A stretch of DNA of 64,000 bases, taken from Alphaproteobacteria bacterium. GTDB lineage: Bacteria; Pseudomonadota; Alphaproteobacteria; RF32; CAG-239. A program made the translations under genes and the position numbers. The stretch is taken from the NCBI GenBank assembly GCA_017467515.1, contig JAFUSU010000030.1:1-64000 (forward strand), written 5' to 3'. The notes under the pieces were generated by a model. It did not search any database, was not told the DNA's origin, and saw only the letters and a program-made list of their open reading frames with translations. Below, piece after piece: positions 1 to 7,904 of the stretch. The number at the start of each line of letters is the position of its first letter. The stretch's first letter is position 1.

Positions 1-2136
1 AAGAATGATATTAAGAGAAACGGTGAGCAACATTGTTATAAATGTACGGAATGTGAAGACGGCTGGGTATTAGGCTCTGATTTTGCGTGTTCGGCGAAAC
101 CTTGCAGTGATTACGGGGCAACATACAGCAGTTCACAAACACCGAATTGCGTTGCGCACGAAACAAAGAAATCCGGTGATAATTTCTGTTATCGTTGTTC
201 GGCATGCGGTGAGGGCTGGAAATTGAATACGTCAACCTACAAATGCGAGGAGAAAGGGTGTTCAACAGGATTCAGCAGTACAGCCATTCAACATTGTAAG
301 AGTTCAACGACAGAAAAGAATGGTAACGGTTTTTGTTATAAATGTACAGAATGTGATGGAGATGACGGCTGGAAATTGAGTGGAACAAGCTGTATTGCCA
401 AAGGGTGTACAGCATCGACCTCACAAATTGCACATTGTACATCATATTCGGAAGTATCTAAAAGCGGTGGCAGTTATTGTTATAAATGTCAGACATGTGA
501 AGACGGCTATACTTTAAACAGTGCAGGAACAGCATGCACGGCAATTTCCTGTGCAACAAGCAAATCACAAATCAGCTATTGTACGAAATATGAAAAGATA
601 GCAAAAGCCGGTGATAGCGTATGCTATAAATGTAGCGAATGTGCAAGCGGCTATACCTTAAACAGCGCCGGAACATCTTGCACGGCCAAGAGTTGCGCTA
701 CCAACTATACAACGGGGTCAACCAATTTGGCGCAATGTGCAAATGCCATATCTCAAATTGCCGGTGAAAATATTTGTCATACGTGTACATCATGTAATCC
801 GGGATGGAGTGTTAATAATGGTAAATGTGTAGCAAGCGGATGCCCGTCAGGATACAGCGCATCAGCAGTTACAAATTGCCAATCATCTGATACAACCCCT
901 TCAGGAACAGATACATGTTATAAGTGTACAACTTGCAAGAGTGGTTGGAAATTGAGTAGCAATACTTGTGTTGCCAAGACATGTAGCGATTATGGCACCG
1001 GATATCAGGGCTCAACAATTTCTAATTGCTCAACCTCAGATAAACAGCCGGCAGGGAACAGTTATTGCTATAAATGTACGGCTTGTAACAGCGGTTGGAC
1101 GGTCAGCAACGGATCTTGTGTTGCCGCGGGATGCCCGACAGGATATAGCGCAGGAACAATTGCAAACTGTTCAAACAGCCAAACCACAACATCGGGTAAC
1201 GATACATGCTATAAATGTACTGCTTGTAATGATGGTTGGACACTGAGCAGTAACACTTGTAATGCAAATGCCTGCAGTGGTTATGGTTTAGCTTCTTGTC
1301 CTGATCACGGAAGTTGTTCAAACTGTAAATCAGGTTCAAATTATAAGTATGCTCTTAATAGCTGTGATAGCGGCTATGAAAAGAGTGGTAACACTTGTAA
1401 TGCAACATCTTGTAGCGGCTATGCGTTAAGTTCTTGTCCTGAACACGGTAACTGCGGCACTTGCAAATCAGGTTCAACAACTAAGTATAAGCTTGATAGC
1501 TGTGCCAGCGGCTATGTAAAGAGCGGTGACATCTGTAATACAATAGATCAAGGTTCTTGTGACGGATATCTATTGACTTGGGATGATATTGAGGCTGATG
1601 GTTATATAGATGACACGAAGTCGAATAATTTGAATTTGTATGATCAAAACGGTTGGAATATAAATACTGATTTTGTAACAACCAAAGGTATTGCAATAAG
1701 CTGTTTTGATAAAAATAATCGTATAACCAGATATAAATACAAATCCTGCCATAACGCTTATGTCAAGGGAACATCTGGAAAATGTGAGAATGCTTGTTCC
1801 TATGACAATAGACCAAGCTTCCCATATACTTCTTATCCTGAGCCTAATAGCGGAGAAAGCTATGGAGCGCTGGTAACCTGTGACTATGGCAATGGAACAA
1901 GATATGGTTATGCATACTGTGGTTTAGGATATAGGTCGCCATCACAAGGAAAGTGTGAGCCTAATACTTGTGATGCTAGCTATTGGTCTCAATCAGAGTG
2001 GGATACCTACTATAATGGTGGAGGAATAGGAATATGCCTTGAGAAAGAACTCTGTTATGAAAGAGATAGCATTTATTACAAATGTATAACATGTACTAAT
2101 GGAGGTAATCCAACTTCTGGCTGCCAAATAGAGTAA
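1..2136 (+). CDS. Cys-rich tandem-repeat protein, 5'-truncated by window edge
   Basis: The reading frame is open from base 1, so the true start lies upstream; an ATG at 223 is internal. About 711 residues are visible. They form about eleven repeats of roughly 45-52 residues. Each repeat carries the signature CYKCTxC, then a Gly-Trp/Tyr turn (GWKL, GYTL), then a TCxAxxC end, giving about six cysteines per repeat. The last two complete repeats are a divergent subtype with SCPEHG and CxxCKSG. A non-repeated, still Cys-rich C-terminal domain of about 200 residues follows. The spacing recalls EGF-like or furin-like disulfide modules, so I infer an exported, disulfide-bonded surface or secreted protein. 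No enzyme motif or C-terminal anchor is visible. The family is not recognised. A clear terminator follows. The signal peptide, if any, is outside the window. Confidence 0.85.
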   Translation, partial: KNDIKRNGEQHCYKCTECEDGWVLGSDFACSAKPCSDYGATYSSSQTPNCVAHETKKSGDNFCYRCSACGEGWKLNTSTYKCEEKGCSTGFSSTAIQHCKSSTTEKNGNGFCYKCTECDGDDGWKLSGTSCIAKGCTASTSQIAHCTSYSEVSKSGGSYCYKCQTCEDGYTLNSAGTACTAISCATSKSQISYCTKYEKIAKAGDSVCYKCSECASGYTLNSAGTSCTAKSCATNYTTGSTNLAQCANAISQIAGENICHTCTSCNPGWSVNNGKCVASGCPSGYSASAVTNCQSSDTTPSGTDTCYKCTTCKSGWKLSSNTCVAKTCSDYGTGYQGSTISNCSTSDKQPAGNSYCYKCTACNSGWTVSNGSCVAAGCPTGYSAGTIANCSNSQTTTSGNDTCYKCTACNDGWTLSSNTCNANACSGYGLASCPDHGSCSNCKSGSNYKYALNSCDSGYEKSGNTCNATSCSGYALSSCPEHGNCGTCKSGSTTKYKLDSCASGYVKSGDICNTIDQGSCDGYLLTWDDIEADGYIDDTKSNNLNLYDQNGWNINTDFVTTKGIAISCFDKNNRITRYKYKSCHNAYVKGTSGKCENACSYDNRPSFPYTSYPEPNSGESYGALVTCDYGNGTRYGYAYCGLGYRSPSQGKCEPNTCDASYWSQSEWDTYYNGGGIGICLEKELCYERDSIYYKCITCTNGGNPTSGCQIE

Positions 2137-2150
2137 GTTCACCTGATAAC

Positions 2151-2186
2151 AACAAACCCCGCCGGATTTACGCGGGGTTTTTTGTT
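2151..2186 (+). terminator. Intrinsic terminator of the Cys-rich gene
   Basis: The stem ACCCCGC (2156-2162) pairs with GCGGGGT (2172-2178) and is followed by six T. It begins about 15 bases after the stop codon of the Cys-rich gene. Confidence 0.9.
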
Positions 2187-2200
2187 GGTTGTTTTCTAAC

Positions 2201-2402
2201 TCATACTCGGGCGTTTCTTCTTCCCGTCATACTCGGGCTTGACCACTCCTCTCTTGTCATACTCGGGCTTGACAACTCCTCTCTTGTCATACTCGGGCGC
2301 TTCTTCTCTTATCCGTCATACTCGGGCTTGACCACTCCTCTCTTGTCATACTCGGGCACTTCTTCTCTCTCCCGTCATACTCGGGCTTGACCCGAGTATC
2401 CA
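2201..2402 (+). repeat. Tandem array of seven TCATACTCGGGC units
   Basis: The core TCATACTCGGGC occurs at 2201, 2227, 2257, 2287, 2316, 2346 and 2375, a period of 26, 30, 30, 29, 30 and 29 bases. Intervening bases are also similar (TTGACCACTCCTCTCTTG or GCTTCTTCTCT types). Only the last unit (2374-2402) is completed into a full palindrome, TACTCGGG-cttga-CCCGAGTA. The full form looks like the dispersed intergenic palindromes common in alphaproteobacterial genomes. The six incomplete copies look like repeated expansion of its left half. No cas genes and no unique spacers are present. Confidence 0.85.
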
Positions 2403-2428
2403 TTTGAATAAAGAATCAATATGATGAT

Positions 2429-2499
2429 GGACCCTCGTGTCAGGCACGAGGGTGACGGTGTGTGGGGCGATGGACCCTCGTGTCAGGCACGAGGATGAC
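2429..2499. repeat. Two copies of a palindromic intergenic element
   Basis: Two near-identical copies (2429-2457 and 2471-2499) read TGGACCCTCGTGTCAGGCAC and continue into GAGG-TGAC. The arms CCTCGTG and CACGAGG flank a short TCAGG centre. A truncated third copy with the same ending and following GGTGACGGTGTG lies at 2598-2618. These are probably mobile or REP-like palindromes transcribed as stem-loops. Confidence 0.75.
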
Positions 2500-2734
2500 C
2501 AGTGGATGTTCTCGGATGCCGATAGGCATAGGGAGAACAAATGGGACTGGCGGCAATGGGCAAACTGCTCTTTGCCCATTGTCACAATAGAAAAGAAAGC
2601 ACGAGGGTGACGGTGTGTTGATAGCCGTTCGGACTTTTTCTTTTTCTATGATTAATAAAATTTATTTGACTCTCATTCACAAATTGAATAACGTAAAAGA
2701 GAGCTTAAACAGCTTTAAATTAAAGGAGTAAAAA

Positions 2735-3202
2735 ATGGTTACAAACGCAAATGTTGCAGAAAAAAATATTTTCAGCAGTTACTTTAATTGTATTAAAAGA
2801 TATTGCCAATTCAGAGGGCGCGCAAATCGTTATGAATATTGGTCTTTTGTTTTGGTTAATTTTGTGATTGGTGTGATTTTGGGATATGTTGAAGGTCTTA
2901 AAGGTGAACCGCCGGTATTATCAGGCGCTTATTCTATCTTTATCGTTTTGCCGAGTATTGCCGCTCAAACCAGAAGATTACACGATACTAACAGAAGCGG
3001 TTGGTGGCTCGGAGCTTTGTTGCTGATGATTTTTATTGTTGGTCTTATTCAAGGAATTTTAGAATATAACGGTACTGTTGTCAGTCCGCTTGTTTCTCAG
3101 GTTGTCAGCATTATTGCCTTAATCTGGATTGTTGTCTTGTTTATCTTTTATGTTAAGAAAGGTAATCCGGAAGAAAATAAATACGGTCAACCGCAAGAAT
3201 AA
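2735..3202 (+). CDS. DUF805 family inner-membrane protein
   Basis: This 155-residue protein matches the DUF805 (YhaH/YhaI-type) pattern. A short soluble N-terminus contains the signature FRGRANRYEYW at about residues 30-40, and is followed by hydrophobic segments at about 42-55, 65-80, 95-112 and 125-143. The conserved RRLHDTNRSGWW motif lies between the second and third segments, as in the family. Function is unknown; family members are small polytopic inner-membrane proteins. The start is supported by AAAGGAG eight bases upstream. The gene stands alone between a repeat-rich spacer and a bidirectional terminator shared with nagZ. Confidence 0.85.
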   Translation: MVTNANVAEKNIFSSYFNCIKRYCQFRGRANRYEYWSFVLVNFVIGVILGYVEGLKGEPPVLSGAYSIFIVLPSIAAQTRRLHDTNRSGWWLGALLLMIFIVGLIQGILEYNGTVVSPLVSQVVSIIALIWIVVLFIFYVKKGNPEENKYGQPQE

Positions 3203-3218
3203 GATTGTTTGGAAAATA

Positions 3219-3252
3219 AAAAAACTCCGCAGGAAATTGCGGAGTTTTTTTT
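3219..3252. terminator. Bidirectional terminator between DUF805 gene and nagZ
   Basis: The stem ACTCCGC (3224-3230) pairs with GCGGAGT (3239-3245). It is flanked by an A-run on the left and a T-run on the right, so it can serve both convergent genes. Confidence 0.85.
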
Positions 3253-4297
3253 ATAATTGATTTAAAACTTCGACGGCATCATAATCATCTGCTATCAGTG
3301 GAGTTAAGCGCGCTAAATCCTGATATTCTTTTTCCTTTTGAAGAATCTTTTCGGGAAAATAGGGTTTTGAGATTAACTCAGAGATTTTAGAAAAAGTTTC
3401 TAAGGCATTATCGGAAAGATAACCGCAGTGTTGCAAAACAAGTTTGACATTCTCAAAATCTCCGTGGCAGTAACAAACGGCATCACAACCGGCAGTACGG
3501 CAAGCAAGCGTTTTTTCTTGCAATGTTCCTTTCAGTGCTTTCATTTCCAATGCATCGGAAATCAATAACCCCTTAAATCCAAGTTGCTCGCGAATAAGTG
3601 TTTGAATGGCTTTGGGGGACATTGTAATCGGTAAATCATCAATTTCGGATAAAACAATATGCGCCGTCATAGCCATCAGAGCCTGAGGGGCAATTTGTTC
3701 AAAGGGGTAAAAATAGCGCCTGTTTATGTGTCGGATGGTCGACAATTGCAGATGCGGATCATTTTGGGCACCGCTGTGTCCGGGAATATGCTTAATACAA
3801 GGGACAATGCCATATTGATTATATGTATGAAGAATAATTTGACTAAGTCCGGTGACAACTTGGGGATTACGAGAAAAACAACGGCTTTTGAGCGCTTTTG
3901 TGATGAACGGGGTTGCAACATCTAAAGCGGGGGCAAAGTTACAGTTAATTCCTGCTTTATGTAAATCATCAGCAATAAGCTCAGCGTGCAATCGAGCTGC
4001 TCTTTCGGCCAAAGACGCCTCTAAACTACCGATAGCGGTTTGCGCCAGATAAGAACGAAAATGAGGCGGTCTTAAACGACAGACACGACCACCTTCTTGA
4101 TCTATGGCAATAAGAATATTATCTCTGCCGACAACAGATTTAATATCGTCGGTTAAATGGTGAAGTTGCCGCGGATCACTTACATTGCGGTCAAATAAAG
4201 AAACACCGAGAGGATTCTCCTGCTCAAGAATCTGTTTTTCTTCATCGCTCAGCGAGTATCCCGAAATAGATATAATGGCGGCTTTAATCGGTTTCAT
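3251..4297 (-). CDS. nagZ: Beta-N-acetylhexosaminidase NagZ (GH3)
   Basis: Removes non-reducing GlcNAc from anhydromuropeptides during cytoplasmic peptidoglycan recycling. At 348 residues it has normal NagZ length and no signal peptide. The GH3 barrel motifs are DQEGGRV (66-72), KHIPGH (169-174) with the catalytic Asp-His pair as D180-P-H182, and the nucleophile motif ISDALEMKAL with D248. The canonical loop reads KHFPGHGDT; here it is KHIPGHSGAQ, so the flexible loop is atypical while the catalytic residues remain. Spacing to the start is supported by AGAAGGAAC upstream. In many alphaproteobacteria nagZ lies in a SPOR-nagZ-scpAB-tat cluster. Here it is separated from the SPOR gene at 44-45 kb. 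nagB at 47 kb could use the released sugar. Confidence 0.9.
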   Translation of the reverse strand: MKPIKAAIISISGYSLSDEEKQILEQENPLGVSLFDRNVSDPRQLHHLTDDIKSVVGRDNILIAIDQEGGRVCRLRPPHFRSYLAQTAIGSLEASLAERAARLHAELIADDLHKAGINCNFAPALDVATPFITKALKSRCFSRNPQVVTGLSQIILHTYNQYGIVPCIKHIPGHSGAQNDPHLQLSTIRHINRRYFYPFEQIAPQALMAMTAHIVLSEIDDLPITMSPKAIQTLIREQLGFKGLLISDALEMKALKGTLQEKTLACRTAGCDAVCYCHGDFENVKLVLQHCGYLSDNALETFSKISELISKPYFPEKILQKEKEYQDLARLTPLIADDYDAVEVLNQL

Positions 4298-4413
4298 TTT
4301 TGTTCCTTCTTTCTAAATATGATAAAATAAGAGATTTAACAAACAGTTTAAACTTATTGCAAAACAGCGTCGGTCAGGGTATAAATAGAAAAAAATAATG
4401 TAAAGGAAAGAGT

Positions 4414-5403
4414 ATGCCTGCTATTTCATTAATTATTCCGCTTTATAATGCTGAAAAATATTTATGGCCTTGTTTACAGTCAGTTGCAGAACAAACTTTT
4501 AAAGATTTTGAGGTTTTATGTATTAATGACGGCTCAAGTGACAGAACGGAAGAAATTGTTCAATCTTTTGCAAAGCACGATAAGCGATTCAAACTGATAA
4601 ATCAAAAAAATGCAGGGTGTTCAATGGCGCGCAATCGCGGTTTGAAAGAAGCTGAGGCACCTTATGTTGCTTTGCTTGATCAAGATGATATGATGCACCC
4701 CCAAGCCTTAGAAGTTCTTTACTATCTTATTAAAAAAGGTAATTATGATGTCGCTGAGTTTGTTAACAAAACCGTACCTGACAATTTTGTTATGCAGAAT
4801 CCGCCGCATTATGAATTGAAAGATATAAAATATCAAGCCTATCAGAATCCGTTTAATTTCTATTTTAAAAATAAACGGGGCGGTTCGGTGTTGGTGTGGA
4901 ACCGCTTATACAAAAAAGATGCTATTGCCGGTATTGAATTTCCGAAAGACATTCAGCCGGCCGAGGATACCATTTTTTCTCTTAAAGTGATGTTTCATAC
5001 CATGAGCATCATTCATACGGATACCGAGTTGTTGTATTATCGTGACAGTTCAACGTCAGTAATGAATTTAGGCATTAATGATAAGTATATTAAATCTCAT
5101 GCGGCTGCCGGAAAAGTTTTATCGGATTATTTCTTAAAATCTTCTCGCGTACAAAGCAAAAAAGAGAAAGATATTTTACAACGTTATATTACACGTTTTA
5201 TCTTTAAGTCTGTTATTTCGCAACCGTTACGGCGGCTGAAAAATAAAAAAACAAGAGAAGAATCATTGGAAAAAGCACGTCAGTATGCTGTCAGTCTGTA
5301 TCAGGAAAAGGCATTAAAACCACATTTGCTGGGGATGAGAAAGACACTGGCTTGCCATTTGTTTTTTAAGGGACACTATAAATTAGCGAGGTTGTTTGTT
5401 TAA
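4414..5403 (+). CDS. Family 2 glycosyltransferase
   Basis: This 329-residue protein has a GT-A fold at its N-terminus. It starts with SLIIPLYNAEKYLWPCL, followed by CINDGSSDRT (about 36-45), MARNRG (about 70-75) and the metal-binding LDQDD (about 89-93). These motifs fit a GT2 enzyme that transfers sugar from a nucleotide donor. The C-terminal half is basic, has no membrane segment, and probably contacts the acceptor. It is the first gene of a three-gene operon; its TAA overlaps the next ATG (TAATG). A role in LPS or surface glycan assembly is inferred from the acyltransferase partner. Donor and acceptor cannot be read from the sequence. Confidence 0.88.
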   Translation: MPAISLIIPLYNAEKYLWPCLQSVAEQTFKDFEVLCINDGSSDRTEEIVQSFAKHDKRFKLINQKNAGCSMARNRGLKEAEAPYVALLDQDDMMHPQALEVLYYLIKKGNYDVAEFVNKTVPDNFVMQNPPHYELKDIKYQAYQNPFNFYFKNKRGGSVLVWNRLYKKDAIAGIEFPKDIQPAEDTIFSLKVMFHTMSIIHTDTELLYYRDSSTSVMNLGINDKYIKSHAAAGKVLSDYFLKSSRVQSKKEKDILQRYITRFIFKSVISQPLRRLKNKKTREESLEKARQYAVSLYQEKALKPHLLGMRKTLACHLFFKGHYKLARLFV

Positions 5404-6344
5404 TGAAAATTGATGTTGCCGTAAATTCATATAAAAAACCGGAATCTTTAATCTATACTTTGATGACTTTGAAAAAAGTTGCCGGAGATTTAATAGATAC
5501 GGTTTATATTAATGATGACTGCTCTAATGACGGAACATGCGATTTTTATCGCTCGCCGGCAGTGCAGGAATATTTTAAACCGTGGAAACTGGATATAAGA
5601 GAAAATCATCAAAATATTTATATGCGCACAATATATGTTAAAGGGTATTATGTTGCATATATGAATTGGTTGTATCGCTTGAAACATCGGTCCAGATTTA
5701 TCAATCGCAAAAATTCGCACGATAAATATGATATCAGGTATCAATATGCTTTAGAACATACGGATAAAAAATATTTGTTTGTTATTCACGATGATGTTCA
5801 ATTTTATCAAAATGTTCCGGAAGTGTATTTAAAAACATTTGCCGAAAATCCGGATCTGACAATTGTGGGTGATTTTGGTCAATGTTGGCGTTGTCACTTT
5901 TCCCCCTTTTGCACAACAAAAGATGTTTTGAATGGTAAAAAACCGTCTGTTTGGTGGCCGTATACACCGAATGAAAAAATTGAAAATCCTGATAAATATA
6001 ATCCGAAACAGGGTTTCCAGTACGCATGCCGTGTTAATGAGTGGTGTTGTATGCTTAATGTTAAACAGGCCAATGAAGTAACCGAAAAAACACGCGCTTT
6101 TTTCGGAAATACCTATTCTCACGCAGATACGGGAGCTTATTGGTTTGCAGAAGCCGTCAGACGAGGTTATAAGTTTGCGGATCCTTTGTTGGAAAAAAGA
6201 GACGCTTATTATAAACATCAATGGCAAGGCTATACGGGAACTTCTGTTTGGGAAGATCAGGGGAGTGGTAAAGCAGTTTATAATCGTCAGCAAATTATTG
6301 ATTTAATGAAGTCTGAATTTAATTTTGAATGGCCTGAAAAATAG
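5403..6344 (+). CDS. Glycosyltransferase-like protein (GT-A type)
   Basis: At 313 residues it begins like a GT-A enzyme (DVAVNSYKKPESL, then VYINDDCSNDGT at about 38-49). It has an acidic metal-binding-like motif FVIHDDVQFY near residue 120. The rest is rich in aromatic residues and tryptophan (NEWCCML, SVWWPY) and does not resemble common GT2 proteins. It starts inside the stop codon of the preceding glycosyltransferase, which implies translational coupling. I infer a second sugar-transfer step in the same glycan. The assignment rests on the N-terminal motifs and the operon, so a divergent or specialised GT is the safest label. Confidence 0.7.
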   Translation: MKIDVAVNSYKKPESLIYTLMTLKKVAGDLIDTVYINDDCSNDGTCDFYRSPAVQEYFKPWKLDIRENHQNIYMRTIYVKGYYVAYMNWLYRLKHRSRFINRKNSHDKYDIRYQYALEHTDKKYLFVIHDDVQFYQNVPEVYLKTFAENPDLTIVGDFGQCWRCHFSPFCTTKDVLNGKKPSVWWPYTPNEKIENPDKYNPKQGFQYACRVNEWCCMLNVKQANEVTEKTRAFFGNTYSHADTGAYWFAEAVRRGYKFADPLLEKRDAYYKHQWQGYTGTSVWEDQGSGKAVYNRQQIIDLMKSEFNFEWPEK

Positions 6345-6352
6345 AGGGATAA

Positions 6353-7192
6353 ATGCAGAAAAAAACAAATATATTAAATGGTATACCGGTTTATTGGAAA
6401 AAATCAAATATCTATCTTAAGGGTGGAAATAATCGCGTTACGCTCGGTAAAGATATTTATATGCATAATACGAAAATCAAACTGTTCGGTAATGCAAGTT
6501 TGGAATTAGATGATGGGGTTTATATGGAAGGGTGTACTTTTATGATCAAGGATTCCCACGTTCATATCGGCCGTAACAGTGAAATGATGAAGGTTAAAAT
6601 TTCAGCCTACAATAAATCATTTATTGATTTAGGGACGGCCTCAACACTTACCGGTGAATTTGATGCCAAAGATAATGCTCAAATTACGGCAAAACGGCTA
6701 TGGTGTACTTGGCCGCCTTTGGTTGCTGCCAAAGAAGGAAAAATTGTTATGGCGGATTGCGGGCTAGCTGATACGGTTATTTATAATACGGATTATCACC
6801 CGATTTATGATTTTTCAGGTAAAAGGTTAAATTATAACAAAGATGTGTTTATTGATGATGATGTTTGGGTCGGTCGCAAAACTGCCGTTCTTAAAGGCGT
6901 CAATATTGGAAAAGGAAGTATCTTGGGATTCGGTACAATTGTTAGTAAAGATGTTCCCCCGCACTGCATTGTTGCCGGACAACCGGCACGGATTGTTAAG
7001 GAAAATGTCGTTTGGGCAGCATCAGAAGAAAAGACAGCCGAAGATATGTTTCCGATTAATAATTACGATGAAGCCGCCGCATTTTTACAACGCAGTAAAA
7101 ATGAAACGGATTATCAACGTCATAAATTTAAGAGGACATGCAAAGCAGGAAATTTCTTAAAAGCGTGGTGGGTTGTTCAAAGAAGTAAATAA
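6353..7192 (+). CDS. Left-handed beta-helix (hexapeptide) acyltransferase
   Basis: A 279-residue protein whose middle part is a hexapeptide-repeat helix. The C-terminal coil includes DVWVGRKTAVLKGVNIGKGS followed by VPPHCIVAGQPARIVK, typical of the WbbJ/Maa O-acetyltransferase group. The putative catalytic histidine lies in NTDYHPIYDF (about residues 142-151). It probably acetylates a surface sugar with acetyl-CoA. It follows the two glycosyltransferases after eight bases with its own GAGGGAT ribosome site, and a strong terminator ends the operon. A tail of about 50 residues after the helix is not part of the usual domain. Confidence 0.85.
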   Translation: MQKKTNILNGIPVYWKKSNIYLKGGNNRVTLGKDIYMHNTKIKLFGNASLELDDGVYMEGCTFMIKDSHVHIGRNSEMMKVKISAYNKSFIDLGTASTLTGEFDAKDNAQITAKRLWCTWPPLVAAKEGKIVMADCGLADTVIYNTDYHPIYDFSGKRLNYNKDVFIDDDVWVGRKTAVLKGVNIGKGSILGFGTIVSKDVPPHCIVAGQPARIVKENVVWAASEEKTAEDMFPINNYDEAAAFLQRSKNETDYQRHKFKRTCKAGNFLKAWWVVQRSK

Positions 7193-7196
7193 TATA

Positions 7197-7232
7197 AAAA
7201 AACACCTGATGATAAATCAGGTGTTTTTTTAT
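7197..7232. terminator. Bidirectional terminator after the glycan operon
   Basis: A perfect ten-base stem, AACACCTGAT (7201-7210) with ATCAGGTGTT (7216-7225), has a GATAA loop. A-runs and T-runs on either side let it serve both the acyltransferase gene and the convergent rubrerythrin gene. Confidence 0.92.
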
Positions 7233-7242
7233 GAAAAAGAGC

Positions 7243-7782
7243 TTAAAATTCTTCTTGTAATTCAAAGAAATAAGCTTGAGGATGGTCGCAGACCGGACAT
7301 TTTTCCGGAGCCAACGGACTCTCTACCCGACAACCGCAGTTAGCACATTCCCAAACAACTTTTGTTGGGCGAGAAAAAATACGGCCTTCGCATAAAGCAT
7401 TTAATAAGGCTTTATATCTCTCCTCGTGATTCTTTTCAATTTGTCCGACTCCGCGGAACATTTCTGCAATTTTTGTAAAACCTTCAGCGTCAGCCTCTTT
7501 TGCCATACGCTCATACATATCTGTCCATTCAAAGTTTTCACCGGCCGCCGCATCTCTCAAATTTTCCTCGGTTGAAGGAACGGAACCGTTGTGCAACAAT
7601 TTAAACCATAATTTGGCGTGCTCCTTTTCATTATTGGCTGTTTCTTCAAATTTGGCGGCAATAATATTATAGCCTTCTTTTTTTGCTTTTGAGGCATAGT
7701 AGGTATACTTATTACGGGCTTGTGATTCACCTGCAAAAGCATCCTTTAAATTTTGTTCTGTTTTAGAGCCTTTTAATTCCAT
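7243..7782 (-). CDS. rbr: Rubrerythrin
   Basis: A 179-residue peroxide-reducing non-heme iron protein of anaerobes. The N-terminal ferritin-like four-helix domain carries diiron ligands in [25 protein letters not shown] and [10 protein letters not shown]. The C-terminal rubredoxin domain has CANCGC and CPVCDHP, the two CxxC knuckles that bind a single Fe. Length and domain order match classical rubrerythrin. It reduces hydrogen peroxide with electrons from NAD(P)H through rubredoxin-like carriers. It is divergent from a flavodiiron protein gene and they share a 122-base control region containing a 13-base palindrome. The start is supported by AGGAG upstream. Confidence 0.95.
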   Translation of the reverse strand: MELKGSKTEQNLKDAFAGESQARNKYTYYASKAKKEGYNIIAAKFEETANNEKEHAKLWFKLLHNGSVPSTEENLRDAAAGENFEWTDMYERMAKEADAEGFTKIAEMFRGVGQIEKNHEERYKALLNALCEGRIFSRPTKVVWECANCGCRVESPLAPEKCPVCDHPQAYFFELQEEF

Positions 7783-7836
7783 AGTCGTATCTCCTGTAAA
7801 TGTCCTATCGGCATATTGAGGGTAAGCAAAAATAAA

Positions 7837-7849
7837 AGATTGTCAATCT
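7837..7849. promoter_or_regulatory. Palindromic candidate operator between rbr and the flavodiiron gene
   Basis: AGATTGTCAATCT is a perfect 13-base palindrome. On the minus strand it overlaps TTGACA (7846-7841), a consensus -35 that lies 16 bases from a weak TACCCT -10 (7824-7819) for rubrerythrin. On the plus strand a TATAAT box sits at 7867-7872 before the flavodiiron gene. A regulator bound here could control both oxygen-defence genes. The binding protein is unknown. Confidence 0.5.
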
Positions 7850-7904
7850 AATTTTTTATTATTATTTATAATAACATAACTTAACGAAATAAAGGGAAGA
7901 TGAA

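Larger units (their letters stand above)
2137..2734. other. Gene-free 598-base stretch filled with repeats
   Basis: Apart from the terminator, this stretch holds a tandem array of half-palindromes (2201-2402), two palindromes of a second type (2429-2499), a partial third copy (2598-2618), and the AT-rich leader of the DUF805 gene. I see no credible coding frame. The open frame at 2346-2585 on the minus strand is made of the repeats themselves. Confidence 0.8.

Noticed and set aside
2201..2402. Possible CRISPR array
   Set aside because: The cores are only about 12 bases, intervening bases are similar to each other rather than unique, the last unit becomes a palindrome, and no cas gene is nearby.
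2346..2585. Open frame of 79 codons on the minus strand
   Set aside because: It is made of the palindromic repeats and has no ribosome site or coding signature.
5829..6293. 154-codon minus-strand frame
   Set aside because: It lies opposite a well-supported glycosyltransferase-like gene in a coupled operon and has no own signals.
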